Shown: positions 1 to 11,640 of the stretch, one piece after another
Layout of the letters: every line of letters begins with the position of its first letter
How positions within the stretch are numbered: position 1 is the stretch's first letter
NCBI GenBank assembly: GCA_963170055.1
Contig: CAUJGJ010000394.1
Location: 62,001 to 126,000 of the forward strand
Direction: 5' to 3'
DNA: 64,000 nucleotides
Source: Halisarca cf. caerulea
Taxonomy: Eukaryota > Porifera > Demospongiae > Chondrillida > Halisarcidae
Made by a program: the position numbers and the translations under genes
Notes under the pieces: model-generated
The model's input: only the letters and a program-made list of their open reading frames with translations
Databases searched by the model: none
What the model was told of the DNA's origin: nothing

Positions 1-624
1 CACACATGACCTTTCTGAAGTACTGTGGGCGTATTTGTGTAGTGTTGGATATGCTGGTGCTAAAACCAATATTTGGCAATAGCACCACGCACATTCCCAG
101 TGGACACACATGACCTTTCTGAAGTGCTGTGGTCGTATTTGAGTAGTGTTGGATATGCTGATGCTAATACCAATATTTGGCACTAGCACCACGCACATTC
201 CCAGGGGACACACATGACCTTTCTGAAGTGCTGTGGGCGTATTTGAGTAGTGTTGGATATGCTGATGCTAATACCAATATTTGGCACTAGCACCACGCAC
301 ATTCCCAGTGGACACACATGACCTTTCTGAAGTGCTGTGGGCGTATTTGTGTAGTGTTGGATATGCTGGTGCAAATACCAATATTTGGCACTAGCACCAC
401 GCACATTCCCAGTGGACACACATGAAATTTCTTAACTACTGTGGGCGTATTTGTGTAATGTTGGATATGCTGGTGCTAAAACCGATATTTGGCAATAGCA
501 CCACGCACATTCCCAGGGGACACACATGACCTTTCTGAAGTGCTGTGGGCGTATTTGAGTAGTGTTGGATATGCTGATGCTAATACCAATATTTGGCACT
601 AGCACCACGCACATTCCCAGTGGA

Positions 625-728
625 CACACATGACCTTTCTGAAGTGCTGTGGGCGTATTTGTGTAGTGTTGGATATGCTGGTGCTAATACCAATATTTGG
701 CACTAGCACCACGCACATTCCCAGTGGA
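625..728. repeat. representative 104-bp satellite monomer
   Basis: This copy is close to the common form and can serve as a reference unit: CACACATG start at 625, GTGTTGGATATGC around 667-679, the 33-bp dyad at 679-711, and the CATTCCCAGTGGA end at 716-728. It carries the CATGACCTTTCTG variant at its start; most other monomers have CATGAAGTTTCTG. The length of 104 is not a multiple of 3, so each next monomer is read in a shifted frame, and three monomers (312 bp) bring the frame back. Confidence 0.95.
679..711 (-). other. 33-bp dyad in each monomer; minus-strand RNA hairpin
   Basis: On the minus strand the 5' arm UGGUGCUAGUGCCAA and the 3' arm UUGGUAUUAGCACCA pair over all 15 positions, two of them G-U wobbles, around a 3-nt AUA loop. 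On the plus strand the two wobbles become A-C mismatches, so the fold is better in minus-strand RNA. The dyad repeats every 104 bp in consensus monomers. Some variants weaken it, for example TTTGGTACTAACACC. The DNA palindrome could equally be a protein-binding site. The pairing is read from the sequence; transcription is not shown. Confidence 0.75.
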
Positions 729-1172
729 CACACATGACCTTTCTGAAGTACTGTGGGCGTATTTGTGTAGTGTTGGATATGCTGGAGCTAATACCAATAT
801 TTGGCACTAGCACCACGCACATTCCCAGTGGACTCACATGAAGTTTCTGAAGTGCTGTGGGCGTATTTGTGTAGTGTTGGATATGCTTGTTCTAATATGA
901 ATATTTGGCACTAGCACCACGCACATTCCCAGTGGACACACATGAAGTTTCTTAACTGCTTTTGGCGTATTTGTGTAGTGTTGGATATGCTGATGCTAAT
1001 ACCAATATTTGGCACTAGCACCACGCACATTCCCAGTGGACACACATGAAGTTTCTGAAGTGCTGTGGGCGTATTTGTGTAGTGTTGTATAAGCTGGTGC
1101 TAATACCAATATTTGGCACTAGCACCACGCACATTCCCAGTGGACACACATGAAGTTTCTGAAGTACTGTGC

Positions 1173-4100
1173 GCGTATTTGTGTAGTGTTGGATATGCTG
1201 GTGCTAATACCAATATTTGGCACTAGCACCACGCACATTCCCAGTGGACTCACATGAAGTTTCTTAAGTGCTGTGGGCGTATTTGTGTAGTGTTGGATAT
1301 GCTGGTGCTAATATAAATATTTGGCAATAGCACCACGCACATTCCCAGTGGACACACATGAAGTTTCTTAACTGCTGTGGGCGTATTTGTGTAGTGTTGG
1401 ATATGCTGGTGCTAATACCAATATTTGGCACTAGCACCACGCACATTCCCAGTGGACACACATGAAGTTTCTGAAGTGCTGTGGGCGTATTTCTGAAGTG
1501 TTGGATATGCTGGTGCTAATACCAATATTTGGCACTAGCACCACGCACATTCCCAGTGGACACACATGACCTTTCTGAAGTGCTGTGGGCGTATTTGTGT
1601 AGTGTTGGATATGCTGGTGCTAATACCAATATTTGGCACTAGCACCACGCACATTCCCAGTGGACACACATGACCTTTCTGAAGTACTGTGTTCGTATTT
1701 GTGTAGTGTTGGATATGCTGGTGCTAAAACCAATATTTGGCAATAGCACCACGCACATTCCCAGTGGACACACATGACCTTTCTGAAGTGCTGTGGTCGT
1801 ATTTGAGTAGTGTTGGATATGCTGATGCTAATACCAATATTTGGCACTAGCACCACGCACATTCCCAGGGGACACACATGACCTTTCTGAAGTGCTGTGG
1901 GCGTATTTGAGTAGTGTTGGATATGCTGATGCTAATACCAATATTTGGCACTAGCACCACGCACATTCCCAGTGGATACACATGACCTTTCTGAAGTGCT
2001 GTGGGCGTATTTGTGTAGTGTTGGATATGCTGGTGCTAATACCAATATTTGGCACTAGCACCACGCACATTCCCAGTGGACACACATGACCTTTCTGAAG
2101 TACTGTGGGCGTATTTGTGTAGTGTTGGATATGCTGGAGCTAATACCAATATTTGGCACTAGCACCACGCACATTCCCAGTGGACTCACATGAAGTTTCT
2201 GAAGTGCTGTGGGCGTATTTGTGTAGTGTTGGATATGCTTGTTCTAATATAAATATTTGGCACTAGCACCACGCTCATTCCCAGTGGACACACATGAAGT
2301 TTCTTAACTGCTTTGGGCGTATTTGTGTAGTGTTGGATATGCTGGAGCTAATAGCAATATTTGGCACTAGCACCACGCACATTCCCAGTGGACACACATG
2401 AAGTTTCTGAAGTGCTGTGGGCGTATTTGTGTAGTGTTGTATAAGCTGGTGCTAATACCAATATTTGGCACTAGCACCACGCACATTCCCAGTGGACACA
2501 CATGAAGTTTCTGAAGTACTGTGCGCGTATTTGTGTAGTGTTGGATATGCTGGTGCTAATACAAATATTTGGCACTAGCACCACGCACATTCCCAGTGGA
2601 CTCACATGAAGTTTCTTAAGTGCTGTGGGCGTATTTGTGTAGTGTTGGATATGCTGGTGCTAATATAAATATTTGGCAATAGCACCACGCACATTCCCAG
2701 TGGACACACATGAAGTTTCTTAACTGCTGTGGGCGTATTTGTGTAGTGTTGGATATGCTGGTGCTAATACCAATATTTGGCACTAGCACCACGCACATTC
2801 CCAGTGGACACACATGAAGTTTCTGAAGTGCTGTGGGTGTATTTGTGTAGTGTTAGATATGCTGGTGCTAATACCAATATTTGGCACTAGCACCACGCAC
2901 ATTCCAAATGGACGCACATGAAGTTTCTGAAGTGCTGTGGGCGTATTTGTGTAGTGTTGGATATGCTGGTGCTAATACCAATATTTGGCACTAGCACCAC
3001 GCTTATTCACAGTGGACACACATGACCTTTCTGAAGTGCTGTGGGCGTATTTGTGTAGTGTTGGATATGTTAGTGCTAATACCAATATTTGGCACTAGCA
3101 CCACGCACATTCCCAGTGGACACACATGAAGTTTCTGAAGTGCTGTGGGTGTATTTGTGTAGTGTTGGATATGCTGGTGCTAATACCAATATTTGGCAGT
3201 AGCACCACGCACATTCCCAGTGGACACACATGAAGTTTCTGAAGTGCTGTGGGCGTATTTGTGTAGTGTTGGATATGCTGGTGCTAATACCAATATTTGG
3301 CACTAGCACCACGCACATTCCCAGTGGAAACACATGAAGTTTCTGGAGGACGGTGAGCGTATTTGTGTAGTGTTGGATATGCTGGTGGTAATACCAATAT
3401 TTGGCACTAGCACCACGCACATTCCTAGTGGACACACATGAAGTTTCTGAAGTTCTGTGTGCATATTTGTGTAGTGTTGGATATGCTGGTGCTAATAGCA
3501 ATATTTTGCACTAGCACCACGCACATTCCCAGTGGACACACATAAAGTTTCTGAAGTGCTGTGGGCGTATTTGTGTAGTGTTGGATAGGCTGGTGCTAAT
3601 ACCACAATTTTGCACTAGCACCACGTACATTAACAATTGACACACATGGAGTTTCTAATGATCTGTAAGCGCATTTGTGTAGAGTTGGATTTCCTCGTGC
3701 TAATACCAATATTTGGCACTAGCACCACGCGTATTCACAATTGACACACATGAAGTTTCTGAAGATCTGTGAGCGTATTTGTGTAGTGTTGAATATGCTG
3801 GTGCTAATACCAATATTTGGCACTAGCACCACGCACATTCCAAATGGACGCACATGAAGTTTCTGAAGTGCTGTGAGCGTATTTGTGTAGTGTTGGATAT
3901 ACTGGTGCTAATACCAATATTTGGCACTAGCACCACGCACATTCCAAATGGACGCACATGAAGTTTCTGAAGTGCTGTGGGCGTATTTATGTAGTGTTGG
4001 ATATGTTGGTGCTAATACCAATATTTGGCACTAGCACCACGCACATTCCCAGTGGACACACATGAAGTTTCTGAAGGACGGTGAGCGTATTTGTGTAGTG

Positions 4101-4916
4101 TTGGATATGCTGGTGCTAATAGCAATATTTGGCACTAGCACCACGCACATTCCCAGTGGACACACATGAAGTTTCTGAAGTGCAGTGGGCGTATTTGTGT
4201 AGTGTTGGATATGCTAGTGCTAATAGCAATATTTGGTACTAGCACCACGCACATTCCCAGTGGACACAAGTGAAGTTTCTGAAGTGCTGTGGGCGTATTT
4301 GTGTAGTGTTGAATATGCTGGTGCTAATACCAATATTTGGCACTAGCACCACGCACATTCCAAATGGACGCACATGAAGTTTCTGAAGTGCTGTGAGCGT
4401 ATTTGTGTAGTGTTGGATATGCTGGTGCTAATACCAATATTTGGCACTAGCACCACGCAAATTCCAAATGGACGCACATGAAGTTTCTGAAGTGCTGTGG
4501 GCGTATTTGTGTAGTGTTGGATATGCTGGTGCTAATACCAATATTTGACACTAGCACCACGCTCATTCACAGTGGACGCACATGAAGTTTCTGAAGTGCT
4601 GTGGGCGTATTTGTGTAGTGTTGGATACGTTGGTGCTAATACCAATATTTGGCACTAGCACCACGCACATTCCCAGTGGACACACATGAAGTTTCTGAAG
4701 GACGGCGAGCGTATTTGTGTAGTGTTGGATATGCTGGTGCTAATAGCAATATTTGGCACTAGCACCACGCACATTCCCAGTGGACACACATGATGTTTCT
4801 GAAGTTCTGTGTGCATATTTGTGTAGTGTTGGATATGCTGGTGCTAATACCAATATTTGGCACTAGCACCACGCTCATTCACAGTGGACACACATGAAGT
4901 TTCTGAAGTGCTGTGG
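1173..4916. repeat. 36-monomer segmental unit, copy 1 (3,744 bp)
   Basis: This segment is followed directly by a near-identical copy at 4,917. Matching starts near 1,173, where position 5,008 equals 1,264 plus 3,744. One monomer at about 2,850-2,955, with TGTTAGATATGC and CACATTCCAAATGGACGC, is absent from the second copy, so the offset falls to 3,640 (35 monomers) after it. The unit includes the diverged cassette TAACAATTGACACACATGG ... GGATTTCCTCGTGC at 3,626-3,700. Confidence 0.88.
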
Positions 4917-7900
4917 GCGTATTTGTGTAGTGTTGGATATGCTGGTGCTAATACCAATATTTGGCACTAGCACCACGCACATTCCCAGTGGACTCACATG
5001 AAGTTTCTTAAGTGCTGTGGGCGTATTTGTGTAGTGTTGGATATGCTGGTGCTAATATAAATATTTGGCAATAGCACCACGCACATTCCCAGTGGACACA
5101 CATGAAGTTTCTTAACTGCTGTGGGCGTATTTGTGTAGTGTTGGATATGCTGGTGCTAATACCAATATTTGGCACTAGCACCACGCACATTCCCAGTGGA
5201 CACACATGAAGTTTCTGAAGTGCTGTGGGCGTATTTCTGAAGTGTTGGATATGCTGGTGCTAATACCAATATTTGGCACTAGCACCACGCACATTCCCAG
5301 TGGACACACATGACCTTTCTGAAGTGCTGTGGGCGTATTTGTGTAGTGTTGGATATGCTGGTGCTAATACCAATATTTGGCACTAGCACCACGCACATTC
5401 CCAGTGGACACACATGACCTTTCTGAAGTACTGTGTTCGTATTTGTGTAGTGTTGGATATGCTGGTGCTAAAACCAATATTTGGCAATAGCACCACGCAC
5501 ATTCCCAGTGGACACACATGACCTTTCTGAAGTGCTGTGGTCGTATTTGAGTAGTGTTGGATATGCTGATGCAAATACCAATATTTGGCACTAGCACCAC
5601 GCACATTCCCAGGGGACACACATGACCTTTCTGAAGTGCTGTGGGCGTATTTGAGTAGTGTTGGATATGCTGATGCTAATACCAATATTTGGCACTAGCA
5701 CCACGCACATTCCCAGTGGATACACATGACCTTTCTGAAGTGCTGTGGGCGTATTTGTGTAGTGTTGGATATGCTGGTGCTAATACCAATATTTGGCACT
5801 AGCACCACGCACATTCCCAGTGGACACACATGACCTTTCTGAAGTACTGTGGGCGTATTTGTGTAGTGTTGGATATGCTGGAGCTAATACCAATATTTGG
5901 CACTAGCACCACGCACATTCCCAGTGGACTCACATGAAGTTTCTGAAGTGCTGTGGGCGTATTTGTGTAGTGTTGGATATGCTTGTTCTAATATAAATAT
6001 TTGGCACTAGCACCACGCTCATTCCCAGTGGACACACATGAAGTTTCTTAACTGCTTTGGGCGTATTTGTGTAGTGTTGGATATGCTGGAGCTAATAGCA
6101 ATATTTGGCACTAGCACCACGCACATTCCCAGTGGACACACATGAAGTTTCTGAAGTGCTGTGGGCGTATTTGTGTAGTGTTGTATAAGCTGGTGCTAAT
6201 ACCAATATTTGGCACTAGCACCACGCACATTCCCAGTGGACACACATGAAGTTTCTGAAGTACTGTGCGCGTATTTGTGTAGTGTTGGATATGCTGGTGC
6301 TAATACAAATATTTGGCACTAGCACCACGCACATTCCCAGTGGACTCACATGAAGTTTCTTAAGTGCTGTGGGCGTATTTGTGTAGTGTTGGATATGCTG
6401 GTGCTAATATAAATATTTGGCAATAGCACCACGCACATTCCCAGTGGACACACATGAAGTTTCTTAACTGCTGTGGGCGTATTTGTGTAGTGTTGGATAT
6501 GCTGGTGCTAATACCAATATTTGGCACTAGCACCACGCACATTCCCAGTGGACACACATGAAGTTTCTGAAGTGCTGTGGGTGTATTTGTGTAGTGTTGG
6601 ATATGCTGGTGCTAATACCAATATTTGGCACTAGCACCACGCTTATTCACAGTGGACACACATGACCTTTCTGAAGTGCTGTGGGCGTATTTGTGTAGTG
6701 TTGGATATGTTAGTGCTAATACCAATATTTGGCACTAGCACCACGCACATTCCCAGTGGACACACATGAAGTTTCTGAAGTGCTGTGGGTGTATTTGTGT
6801 AGTGTTGGATATGCTGGTGCTAATACCAATATTTGGCAGTAGCACCACGCACATTCCCAGTGGACACACATGAAGTTTCTGAAGTGCTGTGGGCGTATTT
6901 GTGTAGTGTTGGATATGCTGGTGCTAATACCAATATTTGGCACTAGCACCACGCACATTCCCAGTGGAAACACATGAAGTTTCTGGAGGACGGTGAGCGT
7001 ATTTGTGTAGTGTTGGATATGCTGGTGGTAATACCAATATTTGGCACTAGCACCACGCACATTCCTAGTGGACACACATGAAGTTTCTGAAGTTCTGTGT
7101 GCATATTTGTGTAGTGTTGGATATGCTGGTGCTAATAGCAATATTTTGCACTAGCACCACGCACATTCCCAGTGGACACACATAAAGTTTCTGAAGTGCT
7201 GTGGGCGTATTTGTGTAGTGTTGGATAGGCTGGTGCTAATACCACAATTTTGCACTAGCACCACGTACATTAACAATTGACACACATGGAGTTTCTAATG
7301 ATCTGTAAGCGCATTTGTGTAGAGTTGGATTTCCTCGTGCTAATACCAATATTTGGCACTAGCACCACGCGTATTCACAATTGACACACATGAAGTTTCT
7401 GAAGATCTGTGAGCGTATTTGTGTAGTGTTGAATATGCTGGTGCTAATACCAATATTTGGCACTAGCACCACGCACATTCCAAATGGACGCACATGAAGT
7501 TTCTGAAGTGCTGTGAGCGTATTTGTGTAGTGTTGGATATACTGGTGCTAATACCAATATTTGGCACTAGCACCACGCACATTCCAAATGGACGCACATG
7601 AAGTTTCTGAAGTGCTGTGGGCGTATTTATGTAGTGTTGGATATGTTGGTGCTAATACCAATATTTGGCACTAGCACCACGCACATTCCCAGTGGACACA
7701 CATGAAGTTTCTGAAGGACGGTGAGCGTATTTGTGTAGTGTTGGATATGCTGGTGCTAATAGCAATATTTGGCACTAGCACCACGCACATTCCCAGTGGA
7801 CACACATGAAGTTTCTGAAGTGCAGTGGGCGTATTTGTGTAGTGTTGGATATGCTAGTGCTAATAGCAATATTTGGTACTAGCACCACGCACATTCCCAG

Positions 7901-8604
7901 TGGACACAAGTGAAGTTTCTGAAGTGCTGTGGGCGTATTTGTGTAGTGTTGAATATGCTGGTGCTAATACCAATATTTGGCACTAGCACCACGCACATTC
8001 CAAATGGACGCACATGAAGTTTCTGAAGTGCTGTGAGCGTATTTGTGTAGTGTTGGATATGCTGGTGCTAATACCAATATTTGGCACTAGCACCACGCAA
8101 ATTCCAAATGGACGCACATGAAGTTTCTGAAGTGCTGTGGGCGTATTTGTGTAGTGTTGGATATGCTGGTGCTAATACCAATATTTGACACTAGCACCAC
8201 GCTCATTCACAGTGGACGCACATGAAGTTTCTGAAGTGCTGTGGGCGTATTTGTGTAGTGTTGGATACGTTGGTGCTAATACCAATATTTGGCACTAGCA
8301 CCACGCACATTCCCAGTGGACACACATGAAGTTTCTGAAGGACGGCGAGCGTATTTGTGTAGTGTTGGATATGCTGGTGCTAATAGCAATATTTGGCACT
8401 AGCACCACGCACATTCCCAGTGGACACACATGATGTTTCTGAAGTTCTGTGTGCACATTTGTGTAGTGTTGGATATGCTGGTGCTAATACCAATATTTGG
8501 CACTAGCACCACGCTCATTCACAGTGGACACACATGAAGTTTCTGAAGTGCTGTGGGCGTATTTGTGTAGTGTTGGATATGCTGGTGCTAATACCAATAT
8601 TTGG
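4917..8604. repeat. 36-monomer segmental unit, copy 2 (35 monomers)
   Basis: Near-identical repeat of 1,173-4,916. Rare variants are shared at exact offsets: TTGGATATGTTAGTGC at 3,061 and 6,701, CACATAAAGTTTC near 3,538 and 7,178, TTCCTCGTGC at 3,691 and 7,331. Few differences are visible, for example GTGCATATTT near 4,811 against GTGCACATTT near 8,451, and GATGCTAATACC near 1,825 against GATGCAAATACC near 5,569. It is one monomer shorter than copy 1, as unequal crossing-over would leave it. Matching ends near 8,604, where TTGGCCATAGC appears. Confidence 0.88.
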
Positions 8605-8919
8605 CCATAGCACCACGCACATTCCCAGTGGACACACATGAAGTTTCTGAAGTTCTGTGCGCATATTTGTGTAGTGTTGGATATGCTGGTGCTAATACCA
8701 ATATTTGGCACTAGCACCACGCACATTCCAAGTGGACACACATGAAGTTTCTGAAGTTCTGTGAGAGTATTTGTGTAGTGTTGGATATGCTGGTGCTAAT
8801 ACCAATATTTGGCACTAGCACCATGCACATTCCAAATGGACGCACATGAAGTTTCTGAAGTGCTGTGGGCGTATTTGTGTAGTGTTGGATATGCTGGTGC
8901 TAATAGCAATATTTGGCAC

Positions 8920-11640
8920 TAGCACCACGCACATTCCCAGTGGACACACATGACGTTTCTGAAGTGCTGTGTGCATATTTGTGTAGTGTTGGATATGCTG
9001 GTGCTAATAGCAATATTTGGCACTAGCACCTCGCACATTCCCAGTGGACACACATAAAGTTTCTGAAGTGCTGTGGGCGTATTTGTGTAGTGTTGGATAG
9101 GCTGGTGCTAATACCACAATTTTGCACTAGCACCACGTACATTAACAATTGACACACATGGAGTTTCTAATGATCTGTAAGCGCATTTGTGTAGAGTTGG
9201 ATTTCCTCGTGCTAATACCAATATTTGGCACTAGCACCACGCGCATTCACAATTGACACACATGAAGTTTCTGAAGATCTGTGAGCGTATTTGTGTAGTG
9301 TTGAATATGCTGGTGCTAATACCAATATTTGGCACTAGCACCACGCACATTCCAAATGGACGCACATGAAGTTTCTGAAGTGCTGTGAGCGTATTTGTGT
9401 AGTGTGGGATATACTGGTGCTAATACCAATATTTGGCACTAGCACCACGCTCATTCACAGTGGACGCACATGAAGTTTCTGAAGTGCTGTGTGCATATTT
9501 GTGTAGTGTTGGATATGCTGGTGCTAATAGCAATATTTGGCACTAGCACCACGCACATTCCCAGTGGACACACATAAAGTTTCTGAAGTGCTGTGGGCGT
9601 ATTTGTGTAGTGTTGGATAGGCTGGTGCTAATACCACAATTTTGCACTAGCACCACGCACTTTCCAAATGGACGCACATGAAGTTTCTGAAGTGCTGTGG
9701 GCGTATTTGTGTAGTGTTGGATATGCTGGTGCTAATACCAATATTTGGCACAAGCACCACGCGCATTCCCAGTGGACACACATGAAGTTTCTGAAGTTCT
9801 GTGTGCATATTTGTGTAGTGTTGGATATGCTGGTGCTAATACCAATATTTGGCACTAGCACCACGCTCATTCACAGTGGACACACATGAAGTTTCTGAAG
9901 TGCTGTTGGCGTATTTGTGTAGTGTTGGATATGCTGGTGCTAATAGCAATATTTGGTACTAGCACCACGCACATTCCCAGTGGACACAAGTGAAGTTTCT
10001 GAAGTGCTGTGGGCGTATGTGTGTAGTGTTGGATATACTGGTGCTAATACCATTGTTTGGTACTAACACCACGCACATTCCTAGTGGACACACATGAAGT
10101 TTCTGAAGTGCTGTGGGCATTTGTGTGTAGTGTTGGATATGCTGGTGCTAATACCAATATTTTGTAATAGCACCACGCACATTCCCAATTGACACACATG
10201 AAGTTTCTAAAGTGCTGTAAGCGTATTTGTGTAGTGTTGGATATGCTGGTGCTAATACCAATATTTGGTAATAGCACCACGCACATTCCCAGTGGACACA
10301 CATGACGTTTCTGAAGTGCTGTGTGCATATTTGTGTAGTGTTGGATATGCTGGTGCTAATAGCAATATTTGGCACTAGCACCTCGCACATTCCCAGTGGA
10401 CACACATAAAGTTTCTGAAGTGCTGTGGGCGTATTTGTGTAGTGTTGGATATGCTGGTGCTAATACCACAATTTTGCACTAGCACCACGTACATTAACAA
10501 TTGACACACATGGAGTTTCTAATGATCTGTAAGCGCATTTGTGTAGAGTTGGATTTCCTCGTGCTAATACCAATATTTGGCACTAGCACCACGCGCATTC
10601 ACAATTGACACACATGAAGTTTCTGAAGATCTGTGAGCGTATTTGTGTAGTGTTGAATATGCTGGTGCTAATACCAATATTTGGCACTAGCACCACGCAC
10701 ATTCCAAATGGACGCACATGAAGTTTCTGAAGTGCTGTGAGCGTATTTGTGTAGTGTGGGATATACTGGTGCTAATACCAATATTTGGCACTAGCACCAC
10801 GCTCATTCACAGTGGACGCACATGAAGTTTCTGAAGTGCTGTGTGCATATTTGTGTAGTGTTGGATATGCTGGTGCTAATAGCAATATTTGGCACTAGCA
10901 CCACGCACATTCCCAGTGGACACACATAAAGTTTCTGAAGTGCTGTGGGCGTATTTGTGTAGTGTTGGATAGGCTGGTGCTAATACCACAATTTTGCACT
11001 AGCACCACGCACATTCCAAATGGACGCACATGAAGTTTCTGAAGTGCTGTGGGCGTATTTGTGTAGTGTTGGATATGCTGGTGCTAATACCAATATTTGG
11101 CACAAGCACCACGCGCATTCCCAGTGGACACACATGAAGTTTCTGAAGTTCTGTGTGCATATTTGTGTAGTGTTGGATATGCTGGTGCTAATACCAATAT
11201 TTGGCACTAGCACCACGCTCATTCACAGTGGACACACATGAAGTTTCTGAAGTGCTGTTGGCGTATTTGTGTAGTGTTGGATATGCTGGTGCTAATAGCA
11301 ATATTTGGTACTAGCACCACGCACATTCCCAGTGGACACAAGTGAAGTTTCTGAAGTGCTGTGGGCGTATGTGTGTAGTGTTGGATATACTGGTGCTAAT
11401 ACCATTGTTTGGTACTAACACCACGCACATTCCTAGTGGACACACATGAAGTTTCTGAAGTGCTGTGGGCATTTGTGTGTAGTGTTGGATATGCTGGTGC
11501 TAATACCAATATTTTGTAATAGCACCACGCACATTCCCAATTGACACACATGAAGTTTCTAAAGTGCTGTAAGCGTATTTGTGTAGTGTTGGATATGCTG
11601 GTGCTAATACCAATATTTGGTAATAGCACCACGCACATTC
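8920..11640. repeat. two tandem 13-monomer units (1,352 bp each)
   Basis: Copy 1 is about 8,920-10,271 and copy 2 about 10,272-11,640. Shared rare variants lie exactly 1,352 bp apart: CATGACGTTTCTG (8,949 and 10,301), TTCCTCGTGC (9,203 and 10,555), and CACAAGCACCACGCGCATTC near 9,749 and 11,101. The copies part at 11,641, where copy 2 runs into CTAGTTGACACACATGAAAA. The monomer content differs from the 13-monomer unit at 1-2.9 kb, so this is a separate amplification of the same length. Confidence 0.85.

Larger units (their letters stand above)
1..2905. repeat. 13-monomer higher-order repeat region (1,352 bp period)
   Basis: From about position 440, variant monomers recur 1,352 bp downstream (13 x 104): the GGACTCACATGAAG monomer with ATGCTTGTTCTAATAT at 833 and 2,185, and the AAGTACTGTGCGCG monomer near 1,160 and 2,512. 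The first ~420 bp match instead at an offset of 1,664 bp (16 monomers), so the left copy holds three extra monomers near 209-520. Typical variants are CATGACCTTTCTG, GTATTTGAGTAGTG and TGGCAATAGC. The right part overlaps the larger 36-monomer duplication. Confidence 0.8.
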
